Source of the DNA: Phyllobacterium calauticae
GTDB taxonomy: Bacteria > Pseudomonadota > Alphaproteobacteria > Rhizobiales > Rhizobiaceae
Assembly: GCF_019991125.1 (NCBI RefSeq)
Contig: NZ_JAGENB010000002.1
Coordinates: 124,001-188,000 of the forward strand
DNA length: 64,000 bases
Direction of reading: 5' to 3'
In this document: piece by piece, positions 15,443 to 24,695 of the stretch
How positions within the stretch are numbered: the first letter of the stretch is position 1
How the letters are laid out: every line of letters starts with the position of its first letter
Notes under the pieces: generated by a model
What the model was told of the DNA's origin: nothing
The model's input: only the letters and a program-made list of their open reading frames with translations
Databases searched by the model: none
Made by a program: the position numbers and the translations under genes

Positions 15443-15904
15443 TCAAACCGGCAGGTGGGTGGTTTCCTTGACTTCCTCCATAACGGCATAGGTATGCGTC
15501 TCGCGCACGCCCGGCAGCGACAGCAGGGCATCGGAGAGAAAGCGGCGGTAGTGCTCCATGTCCGCGACGCGCGCCTTGATCAGATAGTCGAAACCACCGG
15601 CGACCATGTGGCATTCCATCACGTCGGGGTTGCGCCGTGTCGCAGCCGCAAAGGTGGCAAAAACATCCGGGGTGGTGCGGTCCAGCTTGATTTCCACGAA
15701 GACCAGCATTGCGCGGTCGAGCTTTTTCGGCGACAGTCTGGCGGTATAACCAAGGATATAGCCGTCTCTTGTCAGGCGCTTGACCCGTTCCGTAGTCGCC
15801 GTTTGCGACAGGTTGATACGCTCGGATAACTCGGTGTTGGAGAGCCGCCCGTCCTTCTGCAGCTCGCGCAAGATGCGCCGGTCAAGGCTGTCCAAGTTTT
15901 TCAT
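15443..15904 (-). CDS. putR: Lrp/AsnC-family regulator, probable PutR
   Basis: A 153-residue regulator. An N-terminal winged helix-turn-helix (about residues 5-50: LDRRILRELQKDGRLSNTEL, then SERINLSQTATTERVKRL) is followed by the RAM ligand-binding domain (ARLSPKKLDRAMLVFVEIKL onward, with VMECHMVAGGFDYLIKARV). It is divergent from putA across 110 bases. In Agrobacterium and Rhodobacter an Lrp-type PutR next to putA activates proline use, so the same role is likely here. Its last codons lie inside the right end of the tandem duplication. Confidence 0.9.
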   Translation of the reverse strand: MKNLDSLDRRILRELQKDGRLSNTELSERINLSQTATTERVKRLTRDGYILGYTARLSPKKLDRAMLVFVEIKLDRTTPDVFATFAAATRRNPDVMECHMVAGGFDYLIKARVADMEHYRRFLSDALLSLPGVRETHTYAVMEEVKETTHLPV

Positions 15905-16014
15905 CTCTAAAATACCCCATATTTTTAGTTTTTTGCGCTGCTTTGTGAGCGTTCATTGGTGAGAAGAACCAAGTGGAATAGATTATATGGGAAAAATCAA
16001 TAAGGGGAAGCCTG

Positions 16015-19000
16015 ATGACCAGACCATTGCCGTCTTCAAACGATTTTACTGCGCCATATGCTGTCGATGATCAGCAACTGGTGGCATCTTTGCTGAAAAC
16101 CATCGCCCTGCCGGAAGACGTCAACCGCCGTATCGATGCACGTGCCAGCAAATACATCGCCACGATTCGCAAGGAAGCGAGTGGTATCGGCGGTGTCGAG
16201 GATTTCCTGCGCGAGTATGGCTTGTCCACACGTGAAGGGCTGGCGCTGATGGTTCTCGCCGAAGCCCTGCTGCGCGTGCCGGATGCGGCAACGCAGGACA
16301 AGCTGATCGAGGACAAGCTGAAGCAGGGCAAGTGGTCGGAACACGAGCCGAGCGGCGATACGTGGTTTGTATCGGCATCGGCTTGGGCGCTCGGCCTTTC
16401 CGCCAAGGTGATCAAGCCGGGCGAGACGCCGGAAGGGGTGATTTCCTCGCTGGTCAAGCGTATCGGCCTTCCCACGGTCCGCACCGCCACCAAGCAGGCC
16501 ATGCGTTATCTCGGCCACCATTTCGTTCTCGGCGAAACCATCAAGGATGCTCTGAAGCGCGCTGCTTCCAACGAAGCCAAGGGTTATCGCCATTCCTTCG
16601 ATATGCTGGGTGAGGGTGCCCGCACACGCAAGGACGCGCGCGGCTATTTCAAATCCTATTCCGATGCCATCGACGCGATCGGCCGGGCCACGGGCAACAA
16701 GAAGCTGCCGGATCGCATGGGCATTTCCGTCAAGCTCTCGGCCCTGCATCCGCGTTATCTCGCCACGCATCATGATCAGGTCATGGCCGAACTGGTGCCG
16801 GACCTCCTGGCATTGGCGCAGAAGGCCAAATCCTACGATCTCAATTTCACCGTCGATGCCGAAGAAGCCGACCGGCTTGAGCTGTCGCTGGATGTCATCG
16901 ACCGCGTCTTTGCCGATCCGTCGCTGGATGGCTGGGACGGGTTCGGACTGGCCATTCAGGCCTATCAGAAGCGTGCGCTTGAGGTGATCGACCACATCGA
17001 CCGGCTGGCGGCGCGCCACAACCGCAAGATGATGGTGCGTCTGGTCAAGGGGGCCTATTGGGATACGGAAGTGAAGCGGACGCAGGAGCGCGGTCTGCCC
17101 GATTACCCGGTGTTCACCCGCAAGCCTGCAACCGATGCGTCCTACATGGCCTGCGCCAAGCGCATGCTGGACGCCCGGCCCCGCATATTCCCGCAGTTTG
17201 CCACCCACAATGCGCTGACGGTCGCCATGATCCTGGAAATGGCCGGCGACGACAAGACCGGTTTTGAGTTCCAGCGGCTGCATGGCATGGGTGAAAGCCT
17301 CTACAAGCAGATCACAGAAAAGGACGAGAAAATCGCCTGCCGCATCTATGCACCTGTTGGCGGCTACCGCGACCTCCTGGCCTATCTGGTTCGTCGCCTG
17401 CTCGAAAACGGCGCCAACTCGTCTTTCGTGTCGGTGGTCGGTGACAGCAATGTACCGATTGCGGACCTGCTGGTGCGTCCGGCGGAAAAGCTCAACGACG
17501 GCAAAGGCTATCGTCACCCGCATATCCCGCTGCCTGCCAAAATCTATGGCAAGCGTACCAATTCGGCCGGCGTGGAACTGGGTGACCGCAAGGAACTGGC
17601 CGCCCTTTTGGGCGGGATCGCCAAGGCATCCCGCACGGTCAACGCTGTTCCGCTGATCGACGGCGTGAAAGCTGCGGGCAAGGCCCAGAATGTGATTTCG
17701 CCGGTCAACGGCGCGACCGTCGGAACGGTTGTGTTTGCGACGGCGGACGAAGCGGCAAAGGCGGTCGGCATTGCCAAAAGGGCTTTCGTCTCATGGTCGC
17801 GTGTTCCGGTGGAAATCCGCGCCAAGGCGCTGGAAAAGGCGGGCGACCTTCTGGAGAACAATCGTGATTTGCTGATGGACCTTCTCTCCCGTGAAGCGGG
17901 CAAGACGCTCGATGACGGCATTGCCGAAATTCGCGAGGCAGTGGATTTCTGCCGCTACTACGCTGCCGAGGCGCGTCGTCAGTTTGCAACCGACAAGGCC
18001 ATGCCCGGCCCGACAGGTGAAGACAACAAGCTGCGTCATCGCGGGCGTGGTGCCTTCGTCTGCATCAGCCCGTGGAATTTCCCGCTGGCGATTTTCCTGG
18101 GTCAGGTCACGGCGGCCCTTGCTGCGGGGAACACCGTGGTGGCGAAACCTGCGGAACAGACGCCGCTGATCGCCTATGAAGCCATCCGGCTTCTGCACGA
18201 AGCGGGTGTGCCGAACGATGCTGTGCTTTATGTCCCGGGTGACGGCTCGGTGGGTGCGGCGTTGACATCCCATGCGGATATTGCGGGCGTGGCCTTCACC
18301 GGCTCGACCGATACGGCCTGGGCCATCAACCGTACGCTGGCGGCGAAGAAAGGCCCGATCGTTCCGCTGATCGCCGAAACCGGCGGCCTCAACGGGATGA
18401 TCGTCGATGCCACAGCCTTGTCGGAACAGGTTGCCGACGATGTTGTCATGTCGGCGTTCCGTTCGGCAGGCCAGCGCTGTTCTGCGTTGCGAATCCTCTA
18501 CCTGCAAGAGGATATCGCCGACAACATGCTTGAGATGATCGAAGGCGCGGCACGTGAGTTGACGCTTGGCGATCCCTCGCTGGCCTCCACCGATATCGGC
18601 CCGATCATCGATCAGACGCAGCGCGACATGCTCGCGGCCCACATTGCCGCGATGCGAAAGAGCCAGAAGGTTCGCTATGCCGGTACTGCACCGGACGAAG
18701 GCCTGTTCTTTGCACCGCATATCGTTGAACTCAATCATGCGGAAGCATTGGAGAAGGAGGTGTTCGGGCCGGTTCTGCACGTGGTGCGCTGGAAGGCCAA
18801 GGATCTGGACAAGGTGCTCGACCAGATCGCCTCGACCGGATACGGCCTGACCTTTGGTCTGCACACGCGCATCGAAGCGACAGTTGCCAAGGTCATCGAC
18901 CGGCTCGATGTCGGCAATGTCTATGTCAACCGCAACACGATCGGCGCGGTTGTCGGGACACAGCCCTTCGGCGGTTCGGGTCTTTCCGGTACAGGTCCCA

Positions 19001-19107
19001 AGGCAGGCGGGCCGTCATACCTGACACGTTTTGCGCTGGAACAGGTGGTCTCGGTCAATACGGCCGCAGCCGGGGGCAATGCCAGCCTGATCGCGATGGG
19101 CGAATAA
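16015..19107 (+). CDS. putA: Bifunctional proline dehydrogenase / P5C dehydrogenase
   Basis: A 1030-residue enzyme that oxidises proline to glutamate. The N-terminal FAD proline dehydrogenase barrel contains VRLVKGAYWDTEVKRTQERG and RKPATDASYMACAKRML. The C-terminal aldehyde dehydrogenase domain has CISPWNFPLAIFLGQV, the Glu motif IAETGGLN and the catalytic Cys in SAGQRCSALR. It lacks the N-terminal ribbon-helix-helix DNA-binding domain of E. coli PutA, which fits control by the adjacent Lrp-type regulator. It is shorter than trifunctional PutA (about 1300), a normal size for the compact form. A strong terminator follows. Confidence 0.95.
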   Translation: MTRPLPSSNDFTAPYAVDDQQLVASLLKTIALPEDVNRRIDARASKYIATIRKEASGIGGVEDFLREYGLSTREGLALMVLAEALLRVPDAATQDKLIEDKLKQGKWSEHEPSGDTWFVSASAWALGLSAKVIKPGETPEGVISSLVKRIGLPTVRTATKQAMRYLGHHFVLGETIKDALKRAASNEAKGYRHSFDMLGEGARTRKDARGYFKSYSDAIDAIGRATGNKKLPDRMGISVKLSALHPRYLATHHDQVMAELVPDLLALAQKAKSYDLNFTVDAEEADRLELSLDVIDRVFADPSLDGWDGFGLAIQAYQKRALEVIDHIDRLAARHNRKMMVRLVKGAYWDTEVKRTQERGLPDYPVFTRKPATDASYMACAKRMLDARPRIFPQFATHNALTVAMILEMAGDDKTGFEFQRLHGMGESLYKQITEKDEKIACRIYAPVGGYRDLLAYLVRRLLENGANSSFVSVVGDSNVPIADLLVRPAEKLNDGKGYRHPHIPLPAKIYGKRTNSAGVELGDRKELAALLGGIAKASRTVNAVPLIDGVKAAGKAQNVISPVNGATVGTVVFATADEAAKAVGIAKRAFVSWSRVPVEIRAKALEKAGDLLENNRDLLMDLLSREAGKTLDDGIAEIREAVDFCRYYAAEARRQFATDKAMPGPTGEDNKLRHRGRGAFVCISPWNFPLAIFLGQVTAALAAGNTVVAKPAEQTPLIAYEAIRLLHEAGVPNDAVLYVPGDGSVGAALTSHADIAGVAFTGSTDTAWAINRTLAAKKGPIVPLIAETGGLNGMIVDATALSEQVADDVVMSAFRSAGQRCSALRILYLQEDIADNMLEMIEGAARELTLGDPSLASTDIGPIIDQTQRDMLAAHIAAMRKSQKVRYAGTAPDEGLFFAPHIVELNHAEALEKEVFGPVLHVVRWKAKDLDKVLDQIASTGYGLTFGLHTRIEATVAKVIDRLDVGNVYVNRNTIGAVVGTQPFGGSGLSGTGPKAGGPSYLTRFALEQVVSVNTAAAGGNASLIAMGE

Positions 19108-19139
19108 GCGGGAAAACCGCCGAAAAAAGATGTGCATCT

Positions 19140-19170
19140 GGGGATAGTGAGGCACTCACTATCCCCATTT
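19140..19170 (+). terminator. Rho-independent terminator after putA
   Basis: A perfect 12-bp stem (GGGGATAGTGAG, loop GCA, CTCACTATCCCC) is followed by ATTT, 32 bases after the putA stop. Confidence 0.8.
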
Positions 19171-19203
19171 CGCTTCTGCGATGCTATTTGGCGTATCTAC
19201 GCG

Positions 19204-19278
19204 AGTGGAACGAATTTGACATTCGCACCCCATTTGACATCACGCGGAACATGCGAATGTCAAATTCAAAGTTCCACT
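19204..19278. repeat. Palindromic intergenic repeat A
   Basis: GTGGAAC plus AATTTGACATTCGCA on the left is mirrored by TGCGAATGTCAAATT plus GTTCCAC on the right. The right arm has three extra bases (AAA, read as TTT on the other strand). The loop is about 24 bases. Related in sequence to the palindrome at 19294-19370. Confidence 0.85.
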
Positions 19279-19293
19279 GGAGTCACATACTTG

Positions 19294-19370
19294 CTAGTGG
19301 TCCTTTGATTCTGACATTTGCCTCCATGGCTTGTATCAAAGGGATGCAAATGTCAGAATCGGACCACTAG
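19294..19370. repeat. Palindromic intergenic repeat B
   Basis: CTAGTGGTCC and GATTCTGACATTTGC on the left are mirrored by GCAAATGTCAGAATC and GGACCACTAG on the right. Here the left arm carries the extra TTT. The loop is about 24 bases. The right arm ends 14 bases before the fhs start codon and directly abuts its ribosome site. Confidence 0.87.
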
Positions 19371-19384
19371 GGGAGGACATGCCG

Positions 19385-21064
19385 ATGGCTGTCGTTAAGT
19401 CCGATATTGAGATCGCCCGCGCTGCAACCAAGAAACCGATTTTCGAGATAGGTGCAAAGATTGGCATTGCGCCGGAACACCTCGTTCCCTACGGGCACGA
19501 CAAGGCAAAACTCTCGGCGGAATTCATCCGCTCGAAGCGCGGTGCTCCCGATGGCAAGCTGATCCTCGTGACGGCGGTCAGCCCGACACCGGCCGGCGAA
19601 GGCAAGACGACGACGACCGTCGGTCTCGGCGATGGTCTCAACCGCATCGGCAAGAGCGCGATTATCTGCATCCGCGAGGCGTCGCTCGGGCCCTGTTTCG
19701 GCGTGAAAGGCGGCGCTGCGGGCGGCGGCTATGCGCAGGTCATCCCGATGGAAGACATCAACCTGCATTTCACAGGCGATTTTCACGCCATCACCGCAGC
19801 GCACAATCTGCTGGCAGCCCTGATCGACAATCATGTCTATTGGGGGAATGAACTCAATCTCGATACGCGCCGCGTGACCTGGCGGCGGGTGATGGACATG
19901 AACGACCGCGCGCTGCGCGACATCGCGTCTTCCCTGGGCGGCGTTGCCAACGGCTTTCCGCGGGAGTCGGGGTTTGACATCACGGTGGCGTCGGAAGTCA
20001 TGGCCATTCTCTGTCTTGCAACCGATCTCGAAGATCTCGAGCGGCGGCTGGGCGATATCATTATCGGCTATCGTTTCGACAAGACCGCTGTCTATGCCCG
20101 GGATCTGAAGGCCGACAAGGCGATGGCCGTCCTCCTGAAGGATGCCATGCAGCCCAATCTGGTGCAGACGCTGGAAAACAATCCGGCCTTTGTGCATGGC
20201 GGCCCCTTCGCCAATATTGCCCACGGCTGCAACTCCGTCGTTGCCACGACGACCGCGCTCAAGCTTGCGGATTACGTGGTGACGGAAGCCGGTTTCGGTG
20301 CCGATCTCGGCGCAGAGAAATTCTTCAACATCAAATGCCGCAAGGCGGGATTGAAACCGGCCGCCGCCGTCATCGTTGCCACGGTCCGCGCCATGAAGAT
20401 GCATGGCGGCGTTGCCAGGGACGATCTCGGTCTTGAGAATGTTGCTGCGGTGAAGGCGGGCTGTGCCAATCTTGGCCGCCACATGGAAAATGTGCGGCAG
20501 TTCGGTGTGCCTGTTGTCGTGGCGATCAATCATTTCAGCGCCGATACCGATGCCGAGATCGAAACCGTGAAGAACTTCGTCGCGGCCCATGGCGCGCAAG
20601 CCATCCTGTGCAAACACTGGGCGCTGGGATCGGCCGGGATCGAAGAGCTGGCGCACAAGGTGGTGTCTCTCGCCGAGAGCGGTTCGGCTCAGTTCTCGCC
20701 GCTCTATGAGGATGAGCTCTCCCTGTTCGACAAGATCGAGACGGTGGTCAAGCGCATCTATCGCGGTGCGGAGGCGGATGCCGATGCCAGCGTGCGGGAG
20801 CAGTTGCGGCAATGGGAGGCCGCCGGATACGGCCATCTTCCCGTCTGCATGGCAAAGACGCAATATTCGTTCTCGACGGATTCGCACCTGCGCGGGGCAC
20901 CGGTCAATCATGTGGTGCATGTGCGGGAGGTGCGCCTTTCGGCTGGCGCCGGTTTCGTCGTCGCGATCTGCGGTGAGATCATGACCATGCCGGGTCTGCC
21001 GAAATCGCCTTCGGCGGAACGCATTCATCTCAACGCGCAAGGTTTGATCGAAGGGTTGTTCTGA
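19385..21064 (+). CDS. fhs: Formate-tetrahydrofolate ligase
   Basis: A 559-residue ligase joining formate, ATP and tetrahydrofolate to give 10-formyl-THF in one-carbon metabolism. The ATP-binding segment [20 protein letters not shown] and the conserved [20 protein letters not shown] block are near the N-terminus. The ATG at 19385 is chosen because GGGGAGG lies 8 bases upstream; the in-frame ATG at 19379 is too close, and a longer reading from 19331 runs through palindrome B. The length matches the family. The palindromes directly upstream probably constrain where its promoter can be. Confidence 0.94.
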   Translation: MAVVKSDIEIARAATKKPIFEIGAKIGIAPEHLVPYGHDKAKLSAEFIRSKRGAPDGKLILVTAVSPTPAGEGKTTTTVGLGDGLNRIGKSAIICIREASLGPCFGVKGGAAGGGYAQVIPMEDINLHFTGDFHAITAAHNLLAALIDNHVYWGNELNLDTRRVTWRRVMDMNDRALRDIASSLGGVANGFPRESGFDITVASEVMAILCLATDLEDLERRLGDIIIGYRFDKTAVYARDLKADKAMAVLLKDAMQPNLVQTLENNPAFVHGGPFANIAHGCNSVVATTTALKLADYVVTEAGFGADLGAEKFFNIKCRKAGLKPAAAVIVATVRAMKMHGGVARDDLGLENVAAVKAGCANLGRHMENVRQFGVPVVVAINHFSADTDAEIETVKNFVAAHGAQAILCKHWALGSAGIEELAHKVVSLAESGSAQFSPLYEDELSLFDKIETVVKRIYRGAEADADASVREQLRQWEAAGYGHLPVCMAKTQYSFSTDSHLRGAPVNHVVHVREVRLSAGAGFVVAICGEIMTMPGLPKSPSAERIHLNAQGLIEGLF

Positions 21065-21092
21065 GCGATTTTCAGGCCGGTGATTTTTGCTG

Positions 21093-21121
21093 TTGCAAGC
21101 GCCGCCGCGTAACGCTAACAA
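21093..21121 (+). promoter_or_regulatory. Predicted promoter of the trp leader
   Basis: TTGCAA (21093-21098), a 17-base spacer and TAACAA (21116-21121). The ATG of trpL follows after 8 bases, so transcription would start at or next to the A of the start codon. This matches the leaderless trpL transcript reported in Sinorhizobium meliloti. Confidence 0.6.
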
Positions 21122-21129
21122 TCACCGCC

Positions 21130-21177
21130 ATGAACACGCGCGTTATTATGTCAAATGGCTGGTGGTGGGCTCGCTGA
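21130..21177 (+). CDS. trpL: trp operon leader peptide
   Basis: A 15-residue ORF, MNTRVIMSNGWWWAR, ending TGA at 21175-21177. Three consecutive Trp codons followed by Ala-Arg-stop match the rhizobial TrpL ending. Stalling at these codons when Trp-tRNA is scarce would favour an antiterminator and allow trpE(G) expression. In S. meliloti both the terminated leader RNA (rnTrpL) and the peptide act in trans on other genes; whether that holds here cannot be seen. No ribosome site is visible, consistent with a leaderless message. Confidence 0.9.
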   Translation: MNTRVIMSNGWWWAR

Positions 21178-21217
21178 TCGCGGCCACGCAGCCTTTTGCA
21201 CGCACGTAAAGGGATCA

Positions 21218-21250
21218 GGGCCGCAACGGGTTTTCCGGGCGGCCTTTTTG
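21218..21250 (+). terminator. trp attenuator terminator
   Basis: GGCCGC (21219-21224) pairs with GCGGCC (21239-21244), with an inner CGG/CCG pairing, followed by TTTTTG. It lies 41 bases after trpL and 45 before trpE(G), where an attenuator is expected. Termination here would release a small leader RNA of roughly 120 bases. Confidence 0.85.
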
Positions 21251-21294
21251 TTTGACCGCCAGAAGCCCGCAAAGCCAAATGCAACGGAGTGGAA

Positions 21295-23484
21295 ATGATG
21301 ATGCATAGAATTGAGGGCGACGTGGAAATATTCGACACGGCAGGCGGTGTTACCATCTCCCGGTCACGCATTGCGACTGCCTATGCCAGCGCTATCGACA
21401 GCTATGTCGACGGGCTGGATGAACGGCGCGGGGCAGTTTTCTCGTCCAATTATGAATATCCCGGCCGTTACACGCGCTGGGATACGGCCATTATCGATCC
21501 TCCGGTTGTCATCACCTCCAACGGCCGGCATATGACGATCGAGGCGCTGAACAAGCGCGGTGAAATCCTGTTGCGCCCGATCCACAAAGCGGTTTCGGCC
21601 CTTGCCGAAGTGTCGATTTCCGCTGCGGGCGCAACGAAGCTCGACCTTGAAATCGCCCTGCCGAGCCGTCCGTTCACCGAAGAAGAACGCTCGCGCATTC
21701 CTTCGGTTTTTACGGTGTTGCGTGGCATCGTCGCCCTGTTCTTCAGCGAGGAGGATGCCAATCTCGGCCTGTATGGCGCGTTCGGCTATGATCTCGCGTT
21801 CCAGTTCGATCCGATCCAGTACAAGTTGAAGCGGCCGGATGACCAGCGCGACATCGTGCTCTACCTCCCGGACGAAATTCTGGTTGTCGATCACCACGCC
21901 GCCAAGGCATGGCTGGACCGGTATGAATACGCGTTCGAGGGTGCTTCCACGGAAGGCCTGTCGCGCGAAACCGAAGCCAGAGCATTCAAGCCGACGAGCA
22001 CGATTCCGGGTCGCGGCGATCACAATCCCGGCGACTATGCGGAACTCGTCAAGAAAGCCAAGGAAAGCTTCAAGCGCGGCGATCTCTTCGAAGTGGTGCC
22101 GGGCCAGACATTCTACGAGCGCTGCGAGACCAAGCCTTCGGTCATTTCGCGCCGTCTCAAGGCCATCAACCCGTCGCCCTATTCCTTCTACATCAATCTG
22201 GGCGACAATGAATATCTCGTCGGCGCTTCGCCGGAGATGTTCGTGCGCGTGGTTGGCCGCCGCATCGAGACCTGCCCGATTTCGGGAACGATCAAGCGCG
22301 GCGAAGATGCGATTGCCGATGCCGAGCAGATCATCAAGCTGCTCAATTCCAAGAAGGACGAGTCCGAACTCACCATGTGCTCTGACGTGGACCGCAATGA
22401 CAAGAGCCGGGTGTGCGAGCCGGGTTCCGTGCGCGTCATCGGCCGCCGCCAGATCGAAATGTATTCCCGGCTCATTCACACCGTGGACCATATCGAGGGC
22501 CGTTTGCGCGAGGATATGGACGCCTTTGACGGTTTCCTGTCGCATGCATGGGCCGTGACGGTGACGGGAGCGCCAAAGCTCTGGGCCATGCGCTTCATCG
22601 AAGAGAACGAGCGCAGTCCGCGCGCCTGGTACGGCGGTGCCATCGGCATGGTCAACTTCAATGGCGATATGAACACCGGCCTGACCCTGCGCACCATCCG
22701 CATCAAGGATGGCATCGCACAGGTGCGGGCGGGAGCAACGCTGCTGTTCGATTCCATTCCGGAAGAGGAAGAGGCGGAAACCGAACTCAAGGCTTCCGCG
22801 ATGATTGCGGCGGTGCGCGAGGCGCACAAGAGCAATATCCCCGTGGAAGAACGTGCCGTTGCGCGGGTCGGCGAGGGACTGTCGATCCTGCTTGTCGACC
22901 ACGAGGATTCGTTCGTCCATACGCTCGCCAATTATTTCCGGCAGACGGGCGCCACCGTGACCACCGTTCGCACGCCGGTGCCCGATGAAATCTTCGACCG
23001 GTTGAAACCTGATCTGGTGGTGCTTTCGCCGGGGCCGGGCACGCCGGAGGATTTCGACTGCAAGGCAACGATCAAGAACGCACGCAAGCGCGACCTGCCG
23101 ATCTTCGGTGTCTGCCTCGGCTTGCAGGCGCTGGCGGAAGCCTATGGCGGCACGCTGCGGCAGCTGCACGTTCCGATGCATGGAAAACCGTCACGTATCC
23201 GGATTACAAAGCAGGGCAGGATTTTTTCGGGCCTGCCCAAGGAAATCACCGTTGGCCGGTATCACTCGATCTTTGCCGATCCGGTGCGCTTGCCGGATGA
23301 ATTCGTTGTAACGGCGGAGACCGAAGATGGGGTCATCATGGCCTTCGAACACAAGAGCGAACCGATTGCGGCGGTGCAATTCCATCCGGAATCGATTATG
23401 ACCCTCGGGCATAATGCGGGCATGCGCATGATTGAAAACATCGTGGCGCACCTGCCGCGCAAGGCCAAGGAGCGAGCTGCCTGA
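21295..23484 (+). CDS. trpE(G): Fused anthranilate synthase, components I and II
   Basis: A 729-residue fusion, the length known for rhizobial TrpE(G), catalysing chorismate plus glutamine to anthranilate, the first step of Trp synthesis. The component I part carries [17 protein letters not shown] and [20 protein letters not shown]. After residue about 525 comes a class I glutamine amidotransferase domain with the nucleophile in [17 protein letters not shown] and the His/Glu in VQFHPESIM. The ATG at 21295 is picked among three consecutive ATGs and an upstream GTG by its spacing to GGAG. Expression is controlled by the trpL attenuator. Its stop overlaps the next gene by one base. Confidence 0.95.
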   Translation: MMMHRIEGDVEIFDTAGGVTISRSRIATAYASAIDSYVDGLDERRGAVFSSNYEYPGRYTRWDTAIIDPPVVITSNGRHMTIEALNKRGEILLRPIHKAVSALAEVSISAAGATKLDLEIALPSRPFTEEERSRIPSVFTVLRGIVALFFSEEDANLGLYGAFGYDLAFQFDPIQYKLKRPDDQRDIVLYLPDEILVVDHHAAKAWLDRYEYAFEGASTEGLSRETEARAFKPTSTIPGRGDHNPGDYAELVKKAKESFKRGDLFEVVPGQTFYERCETKPSVISRRLKAINPSPYSFYINLGDNEYLVGASPEMFVRVVGRRIETCPISGTIKRGEDAIADAEQIIKLLNSKKDESELTMCSDVDRNDKSRVCEPGSVRVIGRRQIEMYSRLIHTVDHIEGRLREDMDAFDGFLSHAWAVTVTGAPKLWAMRFIEENERSPRAWYGGAIGMVNFNGDMNTGLTLRTIRIKDGIAQVRAGATLLFDSIPEEEEAETELKASAMIAAVREAHKSNIPVEERAVARVGEGLSILLVDHEDSFVHTLANYFRQTGATVTTVRTPVPDEIFDRLKPDLVVLSPGPGTPEDFDCKATIKNARKRDLPIFGVCLGLQALAEAYGGTLRQLHVPMHGKPSRIRITKQGRIFSGLPKEITVGRYHSIFADPVRLPDEFVVTAETEDGVIMAFEHKSEPIAAVQFHPESIMTLGHNAGMRMIENIVAHLPRKAKERAA

Positions 23485-24392
23485 TGGAAGGTGAAAACGT
23501 CGTCCAGCGACTGGCATTCTGGTCGATTTTCGTCGGCATGGGCGTGCTGGCACTGAAATATGCCGCCTATCACGTCACCGGTTCCGTTGCGCTCTACTCC
23601 GACGCACTGGAATCGATCGTGAATGTCGTGGCGGCGCTTGCCGCCTGGTGGGCGATCCGTGTCAGCCACAAGCCAGCCGACCAGAATCACCCGTTCGGGC
23701 ACCACAAGGCCGAGTATTTTTCGGCGGTGCTCGAGGGCGTGCTGATCGTTGTGGCGGCGCTCCTGATCCTGCGGGAAGTCTGGTCCGCCTGGGAGATGCC
23801 CAAGGTCATGGAGGAACCATGGCTGGGTCTGGCGATCAATGGCGGTGCCTCGCTCGTGAACGCCCTGTGGGCCACGCTGCTGATCAGCCGTGCCCGCCGC
23901 TACAAATCGCCGGCTTTGCTCGCGGATGGCAAGCACATCATGACCGATGTGGTGACCTCCATCGGTGTGTTCATCGGTCTCGTCGGTGCCGTGATCACCG
24001 GCTGGACGTTCCTCGATCCGCTGCTTGCGGTGATCGTTGCGCTCAACATCCTCTGGCAAGGCTGGAGTGTGATCGGGTCGTCCGTGCAGGGCCTGATGGA
24101 TGTGGGTGTTCCCACCGAGGAAACCATGCGCATCCGCGACATCATCTCGGCCAATGCCGGCGGTGCGCTGGAGGTGCATGACCTGAAGACGCGCATTGCC
24201 GGGCGGGTGACGTTCATCGAGTTTCATCTGGTCGTACATGCCAGCATGAGCGTCGGGGACGCCCATGTCATCTGCGACCGCATGGAAAATGCGTTGATGC
24301 AGCAGATTCCCGATTCGAGTGTCGTCATTCACGTCGAACCGGAAGAAGAGGCCAAGCTGCCGATCGGCACGGCTGCCGTTCCCTTCGCCTGA
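23484..24392 (+). CDS. Cation diffusion facilitator family transporter
   Basis: A 302-residue inner-membrane metal/proton antiporter of the CDF family. Around six membrane segments are followed by a cytoplasmic C-terminal domain (about residues 215-300, VHDLKTRIAGRVTFIEFHLV, ending HVEPEEEAKLP). The conserved metal-site region HPFGHHKAEYFSAVLEG is near residue 70, and Asp residues sit in YSDALESIVN and ADGKHIMTDVV. The metal (Zn, Fe, Co or Mn) cannot be assigned. It starts in the TGATG junction with trpE(G), so it is translated from the trp transcript. Confidence 0.9.
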   Translation: MEGENVVQRLAFWSIFVGMGVLALKYAAYHVTGSVALYSDALESIVNVVAALAAWWAIRVSHKPADQNHPFGHHKAEYFSAVLEGVLIVVAALLILREVWSAWEMPKVMEEPWLGLAINGGASLVNALWATLLISRARRYKSPALLADGKHIMTDVVTSIGVFIGLVGAVITGWTFLDPLLAVIVALNILWQGWSVIGSSVQGLMDVGVPTEETMRIRDIISANAGGALEVHDLKTRIAGRVTFIEFHLVVHASMSVGDAHVICDRMENALMQQIPDSSVVIHVEPEEEAKLPIGTAAVPFA

Positions 24393-24695
24393 CATGTCAT
24401 ACCGCCGCATTGGAGAAACCGGTGCACGGCAGCAACATTTGTCACGCAATGTTTCGAGCTGTCATGATTTTGTTACAATTATATTGACATAGCAGAGCCG
24501 CTGAATGACACCATCATCAAGCAAGGCAACTTCTCCATCAATGATGCAGCGCCGGGGGCGTCAGTCAGGGGACACAGGATTTGGCGGCAAGCATCCATTC
24601 TCCAGGGAATCGAGCGCCGAAAACGCAGGCAGCGCCGGGCGGACAACCGCTGCTATTTACAAAATTAGTTAACCTTCAACTGTCAGGATTAACTT
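24393..24695. other. Intergenic region with no gene seen
   Basis: About 300 bases between the cation exporter and the esterase gene. It holds an A/T-rich promoter-like patch (TTGTTACAATTATATTGACATAG, about 24470-24492, shown here only as a landmark in parts: TTGTTACAATT then ATATTGACATAG). A second A/T-rich stretch lies just before the esterase start. I see no small ORF with a good ribosome site and no stable hairpin with a T-run. Confidence 0.5.

Larger units (their letters stand above)
14994..15475. repeat. Tandem duplication, unit 2 (about 482 bp)
   Basis: Direct repeat of 14507-14993. Its right end runs into the real 3' end of the minus-strand Lrp-type gene (EEVKETTHLPV). The original single unit therefore spanned both converging gene ends and everything between them. 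The left junction is at TTTTTTGGCAACG (near 14988-15000). Confidence 0.92.

Noticed and set aside
19204-19370. CRISPR-like array
   Set aside because: The repeats are palindromic and only two units exist, with arms facing opposite ways; there are no regular spacers and no cas genes in the window.
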